NCBI RefSeq assembly: GCF_037190085.1
Contig: NZ_JBBCJO010000004.1
Coordinates: 124,001 to 188,000 of the forward strand
DNA: 64,000 nucleotides
Source of the DNA: Gemmatimonas aurantiaca
GTDB taxonomy: Bacteria > Gemmatimonadota > Gemmatimonadetes > Gemmatimonadales > Gemmatimonadaceae
Direction of reading: 5' to 3'
In this document: piece by piece, positions 22,377 through 30,872 of the stretch
Layout: each line of letters opens with the position of its first letter
Numbering within the stretch: position 1 is the first letter of the stretch
Notes under the pieces: generated by a model
What the model saw: the letters and a program-made list of their open reading frames with translations, nothing else
Databases searched by the model: none
Told to the model about the DNA's origin: nothing
Translations under genes and position numbers: made by a program

Positions 22377-23147
22377 TCACGCAATCCCACCAAACCGCGC
22401 CTCGAACGCCTCCCGCCACGAGCGCGTCAGGATCAGACGCGTACCGTCCACCAGCAGCACTTCCTGATCACCATCACCGAGCGGACGCAGCTCACGCACC
22501 TGATCGAGCGCCACGATCGTGGAGCGATGGATGCGCGCGAAGCGCCGCGGATCGAGTGCGATCTCGAGTTCCTTCATGGTGCGCCGCGTGAGATGCACAC
22601 CCTGGCGCGTATGCAGGCGCACATAATTGTCGGCGGCTTCCAGCCAGAGCACGTCCTTCAGATCGATCAATGTGGTGCGCCGGACGCCGCGCGCGGCGAT
22701 GCGCTCGAGGTGTTCGCCACGTCCCTGTCGCTCGGCGGTCAGCGCCGCGACCAGATGCTCGAAATCCTTGGTCCGTTGTGAGGCGAGCCGCCCGCGCACA
22801 CGATCGACGGCTCGCCTGAGGCGCTGCGGATCGAAGGGCTTGAGCAGATAGTCGACGGCATGCGCTTCGAATGCGGGAACGGCATAACGGTCGAATGCGG
22901 TCACGAACACCACCGCGGGAGCACGCTCGGGATCGAGTTCGGCCACCACACCCAGTCCGTCCAGCGCGGGCATCTGCACGTCGAGAAAGAGTGCGTCGGG
23001 CACGAGTGCGTGAACGAGGTCGATGACTTCCACCCCGTTGCGGCCCTGCCCCACGACTTCGACGCCGGGTATCGCTCCGAGCAGCCGGACGAGATCGGCG
23101 AGAATGAGCGGTTCGTCGTCGGCCACGACGACACGGAGCGGCATCAT
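22377..23147 (-). CDS. LytTR-family response regulator
   Basis: A 256-residue protein with a receiver domain (3-120): acidic pair at residues 10-11, phospho-acceptor Asp56 in FLDVQMPALDG, Thr and Lys of VTAFD and LLKPFD. The LytTR DNA-binding domain follows (about 145-250) with LKDVLWLEAADNYVRLHT, LEIALDPRRFARIHRSTIV and the closing LTRSWREAFEARFG. LytTR regulators bind paired direct repeats upstream of their targets. It is the second gene after the sensor kinase, overlapping its stop by 4 nt (ATGA). The start may be either of two adjacent ATGs. Confidence 0.92.
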   Translation of the reverse strand: MMPLRVVVADDEPLILADLVRLLGAIPGVEVVGQGRNGVEVIDLVHALVPDALFLDVQMPALDGLGVVAELDPERAPAVVFVTAFDRYAVPAFEAHAVDYLLKPFDPQRLRRAVDRVRGRLASQRTKDFEHLVAALTAERQGRGEHLERIAARGVRRTTLIDLKDVLWLEAADNYVRLHTRQGVHLTRRTMKELEIALDPRRFARIHRSTIVALDQVRELRPLGDGDQEVLLVDGTRLILTRSWREAFEARFGGIA

Positions 23148-24232
23148 GCGGGGAGCTCCACCACCGCCTCGACTCCGCCCTCCGGCGCGGCGCCGAGCCG
23201 GAAGCTGGCCTGGTCGCCATAGCGTGCCGCGAGTCGTTCGCGTGTCGTGGTGAGTCCGATGCGGTCACTGTGGTCGTGCCGCAGTGGTTCGCCATCGTTC
23301 CAGACACGGAGCCGGAGACGGTCGTGGTCGCGCGCCGCGGTGACACGGAGGGTTCCACCCTCGGGACGCGGGGCGAGGCCGTGTCGCAGCGCATTCTCCG
23401 CGAGTGGCTGCAGGAGGAAGCGCGGCACCTGAAGGCTGCCCACATCGGGCGCCGCCTGGATCTCGATGTGCAACCGGTCGGCGAAGCGTGTCCGTTCGAT
23501 CGCCAGATAACGGTCCAGCAGCACCAGTTCCTCCCGCAGCGACACCTCACCGCTGGCGTCGGACGCGAGTGCGTCGCGTAACAAGTCGCCGAGTTGCGCG
23601 AGCATGGTGCGGGCGCGCGCGGGGTCTTCGTCGACGAGGGCCGACACCGACTGGAGGGCGTTGAAGAGGAAGTGCGGCTGGAGTCGGGCGCCGAGCGCTT
23701 CCAACCGGGCCCGCGTCGCCTGCGCCTCGAGACGCACGGCCTGCAGCTCCCGCGCTCGAAGCGCCTGTCGCACGCGTCGCGCATGATCGAGTCCGACGAT
23801 GCCGGCATAGGTGAGCAGCGACACGGAGATCCGGGTGCTGTTCGTCATGTTGCGCAGGAGATTCCCGATGTTCAGCAGCGGCTCGGTACCGGTCGTGTCG
23901 AACAGGGCCACGGCGGTCACAATCGCGATTGTCGTTCCGATGACATGCGCCACCAGGACGACCGACAGATGGACCACGAGCGAGCGCCACCGACTGCCGG
24001 GACGGAAGTCCCAGCGACGCCCGAGTGCCGATATGAATGGAGCGAGAGCAAGCCAGATGCCCCACGTCGCCGCGCCATAGAGAAGCGCTTCACCGAAGGA
24101 CGACGGTTCCTTGGCCGCGCGGCGGGCGAGATGCAGCGGCACCGCCGCGAGAATTACGAAGAGCGTGAAGATGCCGGCGAAGGTGCGGAACGGGCCCGAC
24201 GACCAGGACTCCGGCTCGGTGGCGGCGGTCAT
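23144..24232 (-). CDS. LytS/YehU-type sensor histidine kinase
   Basis: A 362-residue membrane kinase. Four hydrophobic segments fill about residues 15-165 (FAGIFTLFVILAAVPLHLA; ALLYGAATWGIWLALAPFIS; LVVHLSVVLVAHVIGTTIAIVTAVALF; RISVSLLTYAGIVGL). A coiled coil follows, then the His_kinase domain with LQPHFLFNALQSVSALV holding the phospho-accepting His, and an HATPase domain with LAENALRHGLA and a degenerate Gly box (IGLTTTRERLAARYG). There is no extracellular sensor domain, so the membrane part probably senses. The ATG at 24232 was chosen because earlier in-frame sequence is Arg/Pro-rich and lies in the divergent promoter region. Confidence 0.9.
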   Translation of the reverse strand: MTAATEPESWSSGPFRTFAGIFTLFVILAAVPLHLARRAAKEPSSFGEALLYGAATWGIWLALAPFISALGRRWDFRPGSRWRSLVVHLSVVLVAHVIGTTIAIVTAVALFDTTGTEPLLNIGNLLRNMTNSTRISVSLLTYAGIVGLDHARRVRQALRARELQAVRLEAQATRARLEALGARLQPHFLFNALQSVSALVDEDPARARTMLAQLGDLLRDALASDASGEVSLREELVLLDRYLAIERTRFADRLHIEIQAAPDVGSLQVPRFLLQPLAENALRHGLAPRPEGGTLRVTAARDHDRLRLRVWNDGEPLRHDHSDRIGLTTTRERLAARYGDQASFRLGAAPEGGVEAVVELPA

Positions 24233-24375
24233 GCGATGAATGTAAGGCCCGGCCGCGGACGCCTGCCGTGGTTCACCCCGCGGAGACGCGACCGGCCCCT
24301 CGACCGCTTGGGGACGACATGAGGGCGGCGCACCATACACGGGCCCATCGACCTCTTCACGTCCCGGAGCCCCGC

Positions 24376-25830
24376 ATGCGTCGCATCGCCCCCTACGCCC
24401 TCCTGCTACTTGCCTTCGCTCCGGCGGCGGCCCAGAGTCCCGCGCCGGTCCGCGTGGTGGTCGATCGCGCGATCGCGGCCATGGGCGGCGATTCCACGCT
24501 CCGGGCCATCCGCAGTGTCCGGATGGAAGTGATGACGCAGTGGATGCGCACGTCGCTGGCCAACCGGCCATTCCTCGACTATCCGTCGTTCGAACGGCAC
24601 GCCGATCTGCGTGACTACACGACGAAGAGCTGGCGCAACACCCGCTCCCCGCTGGGCGCCGGCATGTCGATAGAGTTCCCCGTGGTCGTGCGCGACAGCA
24701 TCGCCGTGATGCGTCCCTTCGCACGCCCCGGCACGACGGCACAATGGCAACCGCTCTCCGTGGCGTATGTCGACGATCGCCGACAGCTCTTCGCTTTTTC
24801 GCCGGAGCGGCTGGTGTTCACTCTGCGCGAGGACCCGTCGGCCAGATTGCTCGCCGACACGCTGATCGACGGTGCCGCACACGCGCGTGTGGCGGCCACG
24901 GTGGATGGGTACCAGTCGGTGACGTTCTTCCGTCGACGCGACGGCTTCCCCGCGATGGTGCGCTTCCTGGCCGACGAGACCAACGACTTCGGGTTGGCGC
25001 AGTGGGGACTTCATGAAGTGGAGTTCTGGTACTCGAAATGGTCGGCGATTTCGCGCGAGCCGGGAGTACCATGGTTGCCGCTGCAGCGCGACGTGAACCG
25101 CGTGGGAGTGCCGTACAAGCGCATGACGATCCTGAGTCTCGTCGTGAACGCGCCCGCGCCGGCGGATTCATTCGCCATCAGCGACTCGCTGGTGCAGGCC
25201 TACCTGAACGGGCCGGCCGCGAAGGCGATGTGGGACCTCAGCGCCGCCGCGGTCGACACGGGCACGAAGCGCAGCCCCGACAGCAACTTCATCACGGCCT
25301 TTCCCTCCTGGTTCGGTTCGAACGGCGCCGTGAAGATCGGTGGGCGCTGGATGATGCTGGAGAGCGGTGTGGGCCGCGGTGTGCCGGAGAAGGTCGTCGC
25401 GTGGGCCGCACGCACGACGCCCGACACTCCGCTCGGCGGCGTGTTCGCCGCGACACAGGCGAACGGCGGACTGCCGTGGATGTTGGCCCAGCGACACACG
25501 GTCGTGGCCTCGCAGGCGCTGCGGCCCTTTCTCCCCGCCATCCTTCACCGGCCGATTCCCGCTGGCGTGACGATGGTGACGGCCGCACGCTGGCTCCGCA
25601 TCGGCAGCGACTCGGTGTGGGTGGAACCGCTCCCCGGCGGCGAATTCCCCGGCTCGATGGCGATCTACTCCCCGACGCTCCGCTGGCTCTACCATCCCGC
25701 CGCAGTATCCCCGGAAGGACGCGCGCATGAAGCGGCCCTCGTCGCACGCCTGGCCGCACGCAATCTGCCGGTCGCGCTGATCGGTGGCTCGGGACGCGGT
25801 GTTGCCGTGCCCTATCAGGCGGGGCGGTGA
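24376..25830 (+). CDS. secreted metallo-beta-lactamase-like protein without metal motif
   Basis: A 484-residue protein with signal peptide (RRIAPYALLLLAFAPAAAQS). The N-terminal half (VVDRAIAAMGGDSTLRAIRS, then beta-rich DGYQSVTFFRRRDGFPAMVR) resembles the part preceding MBL domains in related secreted hydrolases. In the second half, WAARTTPDTPLGGVFAATQA occupies the place of the HxHxDH-GG motif but lacks every histidine, followed by a long run similar in layout to the rest of the fold. So it is either a non-catalytic MBL-fold protein or an unrelated secreted protein. It is divergent from the kinase gene and 108 bp before the next gene. Confidence 0.55.
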   Translation: MRRIAPYALLLLAFAPAAAQSPAPVRVVVDRAIAAMGGDSTLRAIRSVRMEVMTQWMRTSLANRPFLDYPSFERHADLRDYTTKSWRNTRSPLGAGMSIEFPVVVRDSIAVMRPFARPGTTAQWQPLSVAYVDDRRQLFAFSPERLVFTLREDPSARLLADTLIDGAAHARVAATVDGYQSVTFFRRRDGFPAMVRFLADETNDFGLAQWGLHEVEFWYSKWSAISREPGVPWLPLQRDVNRVGVPYKRMTILSLVVNAPAPADSFAISDSLVQAYLNGPAAKAMWDLSAAAVDTGTKRSPDSNFITAFPSWFGSNGAVKIGGRWMMLESGVGRGVPEKVVAWAARTTPDTPLGGVFAATQANGGLPWMLAQRHTVVASQALRPFLPAILHRPIPAGVTMVTAARWLRIGSDSVWVEPLPGGEFPGSMAIYSPTLRWLYHPAAVSPEGRAHEAALVARLAARNLPVALIGGSGRGVAVPYQAGR

Positions 25831-25938
25831 ACACGAATCATCGAGTTCGTACGGCCAACGTCTCCGACACTCACGCAACCCGTCCGCCGGCTCGGCTGTC
25901 CCAACAGGCCATGACGCAGAAACCGCACTGGAGGAGAG

Positions 25939-27642
25939 ATGTGGCGAGGCATAGTGGCAATCGGTGTCGCGATGACGGCCTTCCTGTCATCACCGGTCCG
26001 GGCGCAGCGTAGCGCACCGGAGCTCCAGATCACGTTCGAACGGAACACCGAAGCCGACCGGGCCACAGCTGAACAAATCCACGAGGTGCTCCGGAAGAAG
26101 GTACGTGAGATCGCGAGAGCGAACGGATTCATCCTCGAGGGGAAAGGCGACGGTTCACCACGTGTCAGATCACGGGTGGAGGCGATTCCGGTTCCCGACT
26201 ACTGGGGAGAGGTGAAACCCGGCCCATACCGCGTCGGCTTCACCCAGCGGTGGATCATCGACTCCACGCGTCGACTGCCGCGTCCCGACAAATACCGACT
26301 GCGATACCGCCCCGTCCTTCTCAACGTCTGGTATCCCGCGGCAACGGCATCGGCCCGGCAGCCGTTCGTGTATGACGACTACTTCGAAGGCGCCGTGCGC
26401 GCCGCACGCGGCAATGGCGCACTCGTTCCGTACGCGCAGGCGATCGTCGGCTATCAGCGAAGTATCGCATGGCACGAACTCGCCGGCACCCCACGGGACT
26501 CGACGCCGTCCGATCTGACGGCACGCATCGAGCAACTGTTCCGCAGTCTAACCCATGCGGTCCGCGACGCTCCACGCCGATCCGGCGTGCTGCCCGTCGT
26601 GGTCTACACGCAGGGCGCACGTGGCTCCATGGACGACAATGTCGTCCTCTGCGAGTTTCTGTCGAGTCGGGGATACCTGGTGATCGGCAGTGCCTTCCCG
26701 GAGGAAGACAACGCGACGTTTCACACCAACTCGACCGACGAATCCCGGCAGCGTGATATCCGCCGTCTGCTGCTCGAGGTGCAACGCACTTTCGGGATGA
26801 CCGTACAGTCGGTCGCCGTGATCGGGCACAGCGCCGGCGCGCAGGCGATGCACCTGCTCGCGAGCGATCCGAGTGCGCCGGTCGATGCGGTGCTGTCGCT
26901 CGACACCACGCAGGACTATTCGATGCTCAGTGACCGCACGTGGCAGTTCCCCCAACGAACGCTCACGGGAAGGGAGTATGTCACGATGCCGTTTCTCTAC
27001 GTGGCCGGGCCAGGAGCGTTGTTCGAGCTCGCCGATTCTCTCCACCATAGTGCACGCACGTTGCTCACGGTCCCGGGACTCGGCCACAACGAGTTCATCT
27101 CACAAGGAGTCATCCGCGGACACCTCTCCGCTGGCCTGGCTCGCGACAACGCGGCCCGTCGCGACACCGTACAACGCCACTATCGTATGTTGGTGGACTA
27201 CATGGCCTCATGGATCGACGCCACGCGCGAGGTGCGCGCGGTCCTTCCACCCTCTCCGGCTCCCTTGCGTGTGACCCAGGTTCCGGTGGGTGAAAACGCG
27301 CCGACGCTCGGCGCCGGCACCATCACCACGGCGCGGGAGCTCCGTCATCTCTTCACGACGGGAGACGCGTCCACGTTCGCGGAGCGGTCGCTGGCAGCGC
27401 GCAAAGCGGACGGCGAGGCGTTTCCGCACAGTGCGTTCATGATGTTGCTTGCCGACGCGGTGCGCACGGGGAAAGGGGATCGGGCGCGCACACTGTACTC
27501 GGAACTGATCGCACGCGATGCGGGCATGCGGAACATTCTGACGGCCATCGAGAGTCGCGCCAGACTGTTCGAGCGTATCGGTGCCCAACCCGAAGCCACG
27601 GAATGGCGAAATATCGCGGCCACACTTGGCGGATCGCGTTGA
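25939..27642 (+). CDS. secreted alpha/beta hydrolase with C-terminal helical domain
   Basis: A 567-residue protein with signal peptide (AIGVAMTAFLSSPVRAQ). The hydrolase core has RPVLLNVWYPA and VVVYTQGARGSMDDN, nucleophile elbow GHSAGAQ (Ser near 294) and GLGHNEF with the likely catalytic His. It is arranged like PAF-acetylhydrolase or dienelactone-type esterases. After about 450 residues comes a TPR-like helical tail (HLFTTGDASTFAERSLAARK ... DRARTLYSELIARDAG). The ATG at 25939 has GGAGGAGAG directly upstream. Substrate is unknown. Confidence 0.75.
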   Translation: MWRGIVAIGVAMTAFLSSPVRAQRSAPELQITFERNTEADRATAEQIHEVLRKKVREIARANGFILEGKGDGSPRVRSRVEAIPVPDYWGEVKPGPYRVGFTQRWIIDSTRRLPRPDKYRLRYRPVLLNVWYPAATASARQPFVYDDYFEGAVRAARGNGALVPYAQAIVGYQRSIAWHELAGTPRDSTPSDLTARIEQLFRSLTHAVRDAPRRSGVLPVVVYTQGARGSMDDNVVLCEFLSSRGYLVIGSAFPEEDNATFHTNSTDESRQRDIRRLLLEVQRTFGMTVQSVAVIGHSAGAQAMHLLASDPSAPVDAVLSLDTTQDYSMLSDRTWQFPQRTLTGREYVTMPFLYVAGPGALFELADSLHHSARTLLTVPGLGHNEFISQGVIRGHLSAGLARDNAARRDTVQRHYRMLVDYMASWIDATREVRAVLPPSPAPLRVTQVPVGENAPTLGAGTITTARELRHLFTTGDASTFAERSLAARKADGEAFPHSAFMMLLADAVRTGKGDRARTLYSELIARDAGMRNILTAIESRARLFERIGAQPEATEWRNIAATLGGSR

Positions 27643-27715
27643 GGGTACCGGGGAGGCGGCATGACTCACGTGAACATCTTGCGCCCGGACCACGGCGCGG
27701 GCGTCGGGCTCCACG

Positions 27716-27871
27716 GTGCGAAGCAACCAGCGGATGCGGGACCGACTGACCCACGACTATTCTGGCGTCGATCCCGACATTGTCCGGGACGTGTCGCAAC
27801 ACGAGATTCCCGCACTGCGCGACGAGGCGCGTCGCCCCCTGAAGACGAGACAACCACACTGCGGTATGTGA
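27716..27871 (+). pseudogene. HepT (DUF86) toxin remnant
   Basis: A 51-codon frame from GTG 27716 to TGA 27871 reads RMRDRLTHDYSGVDPDIVRD and then HEIPALRDEARR. The R-x4-H-x-Y pattern and the D-Y-x-G-V-D block are the conserved C-terminal half of HepT-type HEPN RNases, the toxins paired with MntA nucleotidyltransferases. The N-terminal half and any MntA partner are missing. The rest of the 286 bp between the flanking genes holds nothing else recognisable. Confidence 0.6.
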
Positions 27872-27928
27872 TCAGCCGGTGAGCCAACCGGTCGCTCTCG
27901 TCGATCCCTGGACGCAGCAGGTGCACGG

Positions 27929-28504
27929 ATGCCACCGACGATCGAACTGGAAACGGACCGCCTCTGCTTGCGTCAGTGGAGACAAACCGATCTTGACCCG
28001 TTTGCCGCCCTGAACGGCGACGCGGAGGTCATGGAGTTCTTTTCCGGTCTGCTGTCCCGCGCCGAAAGTGACGCCATGGCGCGACGGTGTCAGACCCTCA
28101 TCGCGGAGCGGGGGTGGGGTCTCTGGGCAACGGAGCTCAAGGCCACCGGTGAGTTCATCGGTTTTGTGGGCCTGCATGTCCCGTCCGCCGAACTGCCCTT
28201 CTCACCCTGCGTCGAGGTGGGATGGCGGCTCGCCCGTGAGTTCTGGGGCAAGGGTTACGCAACGGAAGGTGGCCGCGCGGCCCTGCACGCCGCGTTTCGG
28301 CGTCTTGGCGAGAATGAGGTGGTGTCCTTCACGTCGGTGGGCAATATCCGCTCCCGTCGTGTCATGGAACGGCTGGGCATGCGCGCAACCGACGTATTCG
28401 ATCATCCGGGTATCCCGGAGGGGCACCCGCTGCGGAAACACTGTCTGTATCGGCTATCGGTGGAAGCGCATGACGCCCGCGCGGCGCTCGCGCCGGATGC
28501 GTGA
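27929..28504 (+). CDS. GNAT acetyltransferase, RimJ/RimL type
   Basis: A 191-residue protein with the RimJ/RimL pattern: IELETDRLCLRQWRQTDLDP at the start, FIGFVGLHVPS, VEVGWRLAREFWGKGYATEG (acetyl-CoA pyrophosphate loop), and SFTSVGNIRSRRVMERLGM near the end. Members transfer acetyl from acetyl-CoA to N-termini, small amines or antibiotics; the substrate here cannot be read from sequence. The ATG at 27929 fits the family N-terminus. It stops 25 nt before the convergent serine hydrolase gene. Confidence 0.9.
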   Translation: MPPTIELETDRLCLRQWRQTDLDPFAALNGDAEVMEFFSGLLSRAESDAMARRCQTLIAERGWGLWATELKATGEFIGFVGLHVPSAELPFSPCVEVGWRLAREFWGKGYATEGGRAALHAAFRRLGENEVVSFTSVGNIRSRRVMERLGMRATDVFDHPGIPEGHPLRKHCLYRLSVEAHDARAALAPDA

Positions 28505-28529
28505 ACGACGACGCGGGCGCTCCCGAATC

Positions 28530-30080
28530 TCACCGTCCTCCCGGCCCGCCCGTCCGCACCACCTTCCGCCCCAGCCGCCACGACTCTCCCCCGAACGTCA
28601 CCACCAGCGCGCTGGCCCGTCCGTCCGCACCAACCAGGAATTGCACCGGCAGCGTCGGCAGCACCGTGAGCCCGGTCGACCACGTGAAGTTGTCGCGATT
28701 CACCGGCTCCATCGTGCCGTTCAATCCGCCACGCACGGCCGAGAGCTTGCCATCCTTCTCGGCGACGGTGACTTCACCGAACAGACTGTCGGCAAACGTA
28801 CCGACGTACGCGGCCAGCGACACGGGCGGCGTGTTCGACACAGGTGCCGGCGCCGCATTGCCGCGTCCGGCTCCCGCACCGCCAGCGCCGCCACCACCAC
28901 CGGCACCATTCCCACGACCGGTTTGCGCGACCTGCATCGGAACGTTGAGGTGCCGTTCGAGCACGTAGCGCACGACGGCGTCGGGCACGCCGGTATGATC
29001 GAGGTTACTGAGCACGACCGCGCCGATCTTCTCCGTGGGCAGCATGCCCATCGCGGCCGTCATGCCCACCGTGTTGCCGCCGTGATTCCAGTAGACACGG
29101 TCGCGGAAATCGGCGACGAAGAAGCCCAGTCCGTACGAATTGAGTCGCGCCACACCATCGCCACTGCCTCGACCGCCGCTGGCGATCAGCATCTGTGGCG
29201 TGTGAATCTCGCGCAGTGCGTCGGTTGCGATGATCCGCTTCCCATTGAACGTCCCGTCGCCCATCTGGAAGCGGAGATACTGCGCCATGTCGCGCGCCGT
29301 CGAATTGATGGAACCGGCGGGCCCGATGTTCTCGAGAATTTCATGCTCCTGCGCGTACGATCCCGAAGGCCCGACCGCATGCGGCGTGGCCACGTTGGAC
29401 ACACGACGGAAGTCCTTCACCACCGGCATGCTGCGTGTCATGCCAAGCGGCGTGAGGATACGCTGCTGGATCAGATCCTCCCACGTGCTGCCTCCCGCCT
29501 TCGCGGCCACTTCGCCCGCAACCACGATCATCGGGTTGTTGTATGCGTACGCCGAACGAAAGCTCGTGGCGGGCGGCTGAAAACGCAGACGACGGATGAT
29601 CTCCGTGCGCGACAACCCCGAGCCCAGCCACATCAGTTCACCACGCGCGAGGCCGGTGCGATGCGAGAGTGCGTCGCGAATGGTGACCTCGGCGCTGGCA
29701 TACGGATCGTACAACCGGAAATCGGGAAGATGCGTGGTGATCCGGTCATCGAAGCGCAACTTGCCGTCGGTCTGCATGATGCCCACCAACGTCGACGTGA
29801 ACGTCTTCGTCGTCGATCCGATTTCGAACAGGGTGTTCTCGTCGGTCTTGTCCGGCTTGCCGATCTCCTTCACGCCGTAGGCTTTGACGTAGATCACGGA
29901 GTCGTTGCGCACGATGGCGAGCGACAATCCCGGCACCTTCCCGTCGGCCATCGTCTTGGCGACCCAGGCATCAAACCCCGGGTAGGGCTCCTGCTGCGCC
30001 CCGGCGATCGATGCCGCGAGCAGCATGGCGCCGAGTGCACAGCCGGCGATCTGAACCTGCGGGCGGACGAATCGAAGCAC
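28530..30080 (-). CDS. secreted serine hydrolase, class-C beta-lactamase family
   Basis: A 516-residue protein with signal peptide (IAGCALGAMLLAASIAGAQQ). The beta-lactamase/transpeptidase-like domain (about 30-380) has the S-x-x-K motif in EIGSTTKTFTS, the YxN-type motif in SAYAYNNP, and NHGGNTVGM for the KTG-like third motif. A Gly-rich linker (GAGGGGGAGGAGAG) separates it from a C-terminal DUF3471-like beta domain (AAYVGTFADSLFGEVTV). Such proteins are usually D-amino-acid peptidases or esterases, not true beta-lactamases. Its upstream region carries a paired GTATAC palindrome that may control it. Confidence 0.88.
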   Translation of the reverse strand: MLRFVRPQVQIAGCALGAMLLAASIAGAQQEPYPGFDAWVAKTMADGKVPGLSLAIVRNDSVIYVKAYGVKEIGKPDKTDENTLFEIGSTTKTFTSTLVGIMQTDGKLRFDDRITTHLPDFRLYDPYASAEVTIRDALSHRTGLARGELMWLGSGLSRTEIIRRLRFQPPATSFRSAYAYNNPMIVVAGEVAAKAGGSTWEDLIQQRILTPLGMTRSMPVVKDFRRVSNVATPHAVGPSGSYAQEHEILENIGPAGSINSTARDMAQYLRFQMGDGTFNGKRIIATDALREIHTPQMLIASGGRGSGDGVARLNSYGLGFFVADFRDRVYWNHGGNTVGMTAAMGMLPTEKIGAVVLSNLDHTGVPDAVVRYVLERHLNVPMQVAQTGRGNGAGGGGGAGGAGAGRGNAAPAPVSNTPPVSLAAYVGTFADSLFGEVTVAEKDGKLSAVRGGLNGTMEPVNRDNFTWSTGLTVLPTLPVQFLVGADGRASALVVTFGGESWRLGRKVVRTGGPGGR

Positions 30081-30135
30081 GGTGGGGATCCTCGCGGCCG
30101 GGGCGCGGGGCGGGCCCGCAGGGTATTACATGGAA

Positions 30136-30157
30136 TTGTATACGATAATGTATACCA
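30136..30157. promoter_or_regulatory. paired GTATAC operator-like site
   Basis: TTGTATAC (30136-30143) and ATGTATAC (30148-30155) place two copies of the palindrome GTATAC 12 bp apart, close to one helical turn. They lie in an AT-rich island inside GC-rich sequence, 56 bp upstream of the serine hydrolase start. This looks like a tandem repressor or regulator site; the protein that binds it is unknown. Confidence 0.45.
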
Positions 30158-30330
30158 TAGGGAAGCAACAAGGTATGCCTGGGCCCGGCGCCGGCGGGCG
30201 GGCGGGGTCGAGCGTCCTTCCGACACTGAGCCCCACTCCGGGACCCCGGCCCGCCAGCGGGTCATCGTTTTCGATTCACACGTCCCGGTCGTGGTTGTTC
30301 ATCGGGGAAGTGTGTTCATACATTCGAAGA

Positions 30331-30825
30331 ATGACGATGAATCCCCGCATCCGTACCCTGCTGGCCGCTCTCGCGCTCGTTCCACTCTCGGCGTGTCTCG
30401 GTGATCCCGCCGAACCCGAAGTGATCATCGATCCACTGGAGTCGGTGATTCTGAATGCGGTGAGCGTCGATGGCCAGGCACTTCCGGCGACCATTCATCT
30501 GCAGGGGCAGCCGGAGAGCGAACACCAGCTCACACGGGCCGTTTTCACGCTCAAGGCACCCGATTCATTGCGGGTGATGCTGTTCATGCGACAGTCCTCC
30601 ATGAACGGGACCACCACAATGCATGTCGACACCCTGCATGCGCACGCGTACACGCAGGGTGAGACATTGATCATCGCGCCGATGGGTGCACATCCCTTCA
30701 ATCTGGATGAGCGCGTGAACATCGGCAGCGACGGGTCGATCATACTGACGGTGAAACAACTGCCCGGAGCTGCCGGAACCGCTCCACTTCTTGCCGCACC
30801 GATGGCTCTGTTGTTCAGGTATTGA
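30331..30825 (+). CDS. small lipoprotein of unknown function
   Basis: A 164-residue protein. The signal (IRTLLAALALVPLSACLGD) has the lipobox LSAC, so Cys21 or its neighbour would be lipidated. The mature part is beta-rich and hydrophilic (VSVDGQALPATIHLQ, FTLKAPDSLRVMLFMRQSS, LDERVNIGSDGSIILTVKQL). ATG codons at 30331 and 30337 are both possible. No family is recognised; short beta-sandwich lipoproteins like this are common in the phylum suggested here. Confidence 0.65.
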   Translation: MTMNPRIRTLLAALALVPLSACLGDPAEPEVIIDPLESVILNAVSVDGQALPATIHLQGQPESEHQLTRAVFTLKAPDSLRVMLFMRQSSMNGTTTMHVDTLHAHAYTQGETLIIAPMGAHPFNLDERVNIGSDGSIILTVKQLPGAAGTAPLLAAPMALLFRY

Positions 30826-30832
30826 TCGGTCG

Positions 30833-30857
30833 GGGAAAACCATCTGCCGGTTTTCCC
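30833..30857. terminator. bidirectional hairpin terminator
   Basis: GGGAAAACC and GGTTTTCCC form a perfect 9-bp stem with a 7-nt loop, 7 bp after the stop of the lipoprotein gene and 15 bp before the stop of the convergent M16 peptidase gene. No long T-run follows on either side. Confidence 0.65.
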
Positions 30858-30872
30858 TCAACCACCGCCCCG

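Noticed and set aside
28530..30080. Beta-lactam resistance gene
   Set aside because: The S-x-x-K family fold is shared with many esterases and peptidases; the DUF3471-like tail and Gly linker point to a non-resistance serine hydrolase.
28068..30404. Open frame of 778 codons on the + strand
   Set aside because: It is antisense to the serine hydrolase gene, Arg/His-rich, without domain pattern, and overlaps the GNAT gene in another frame. High-GC DNA gives such shadow frames.
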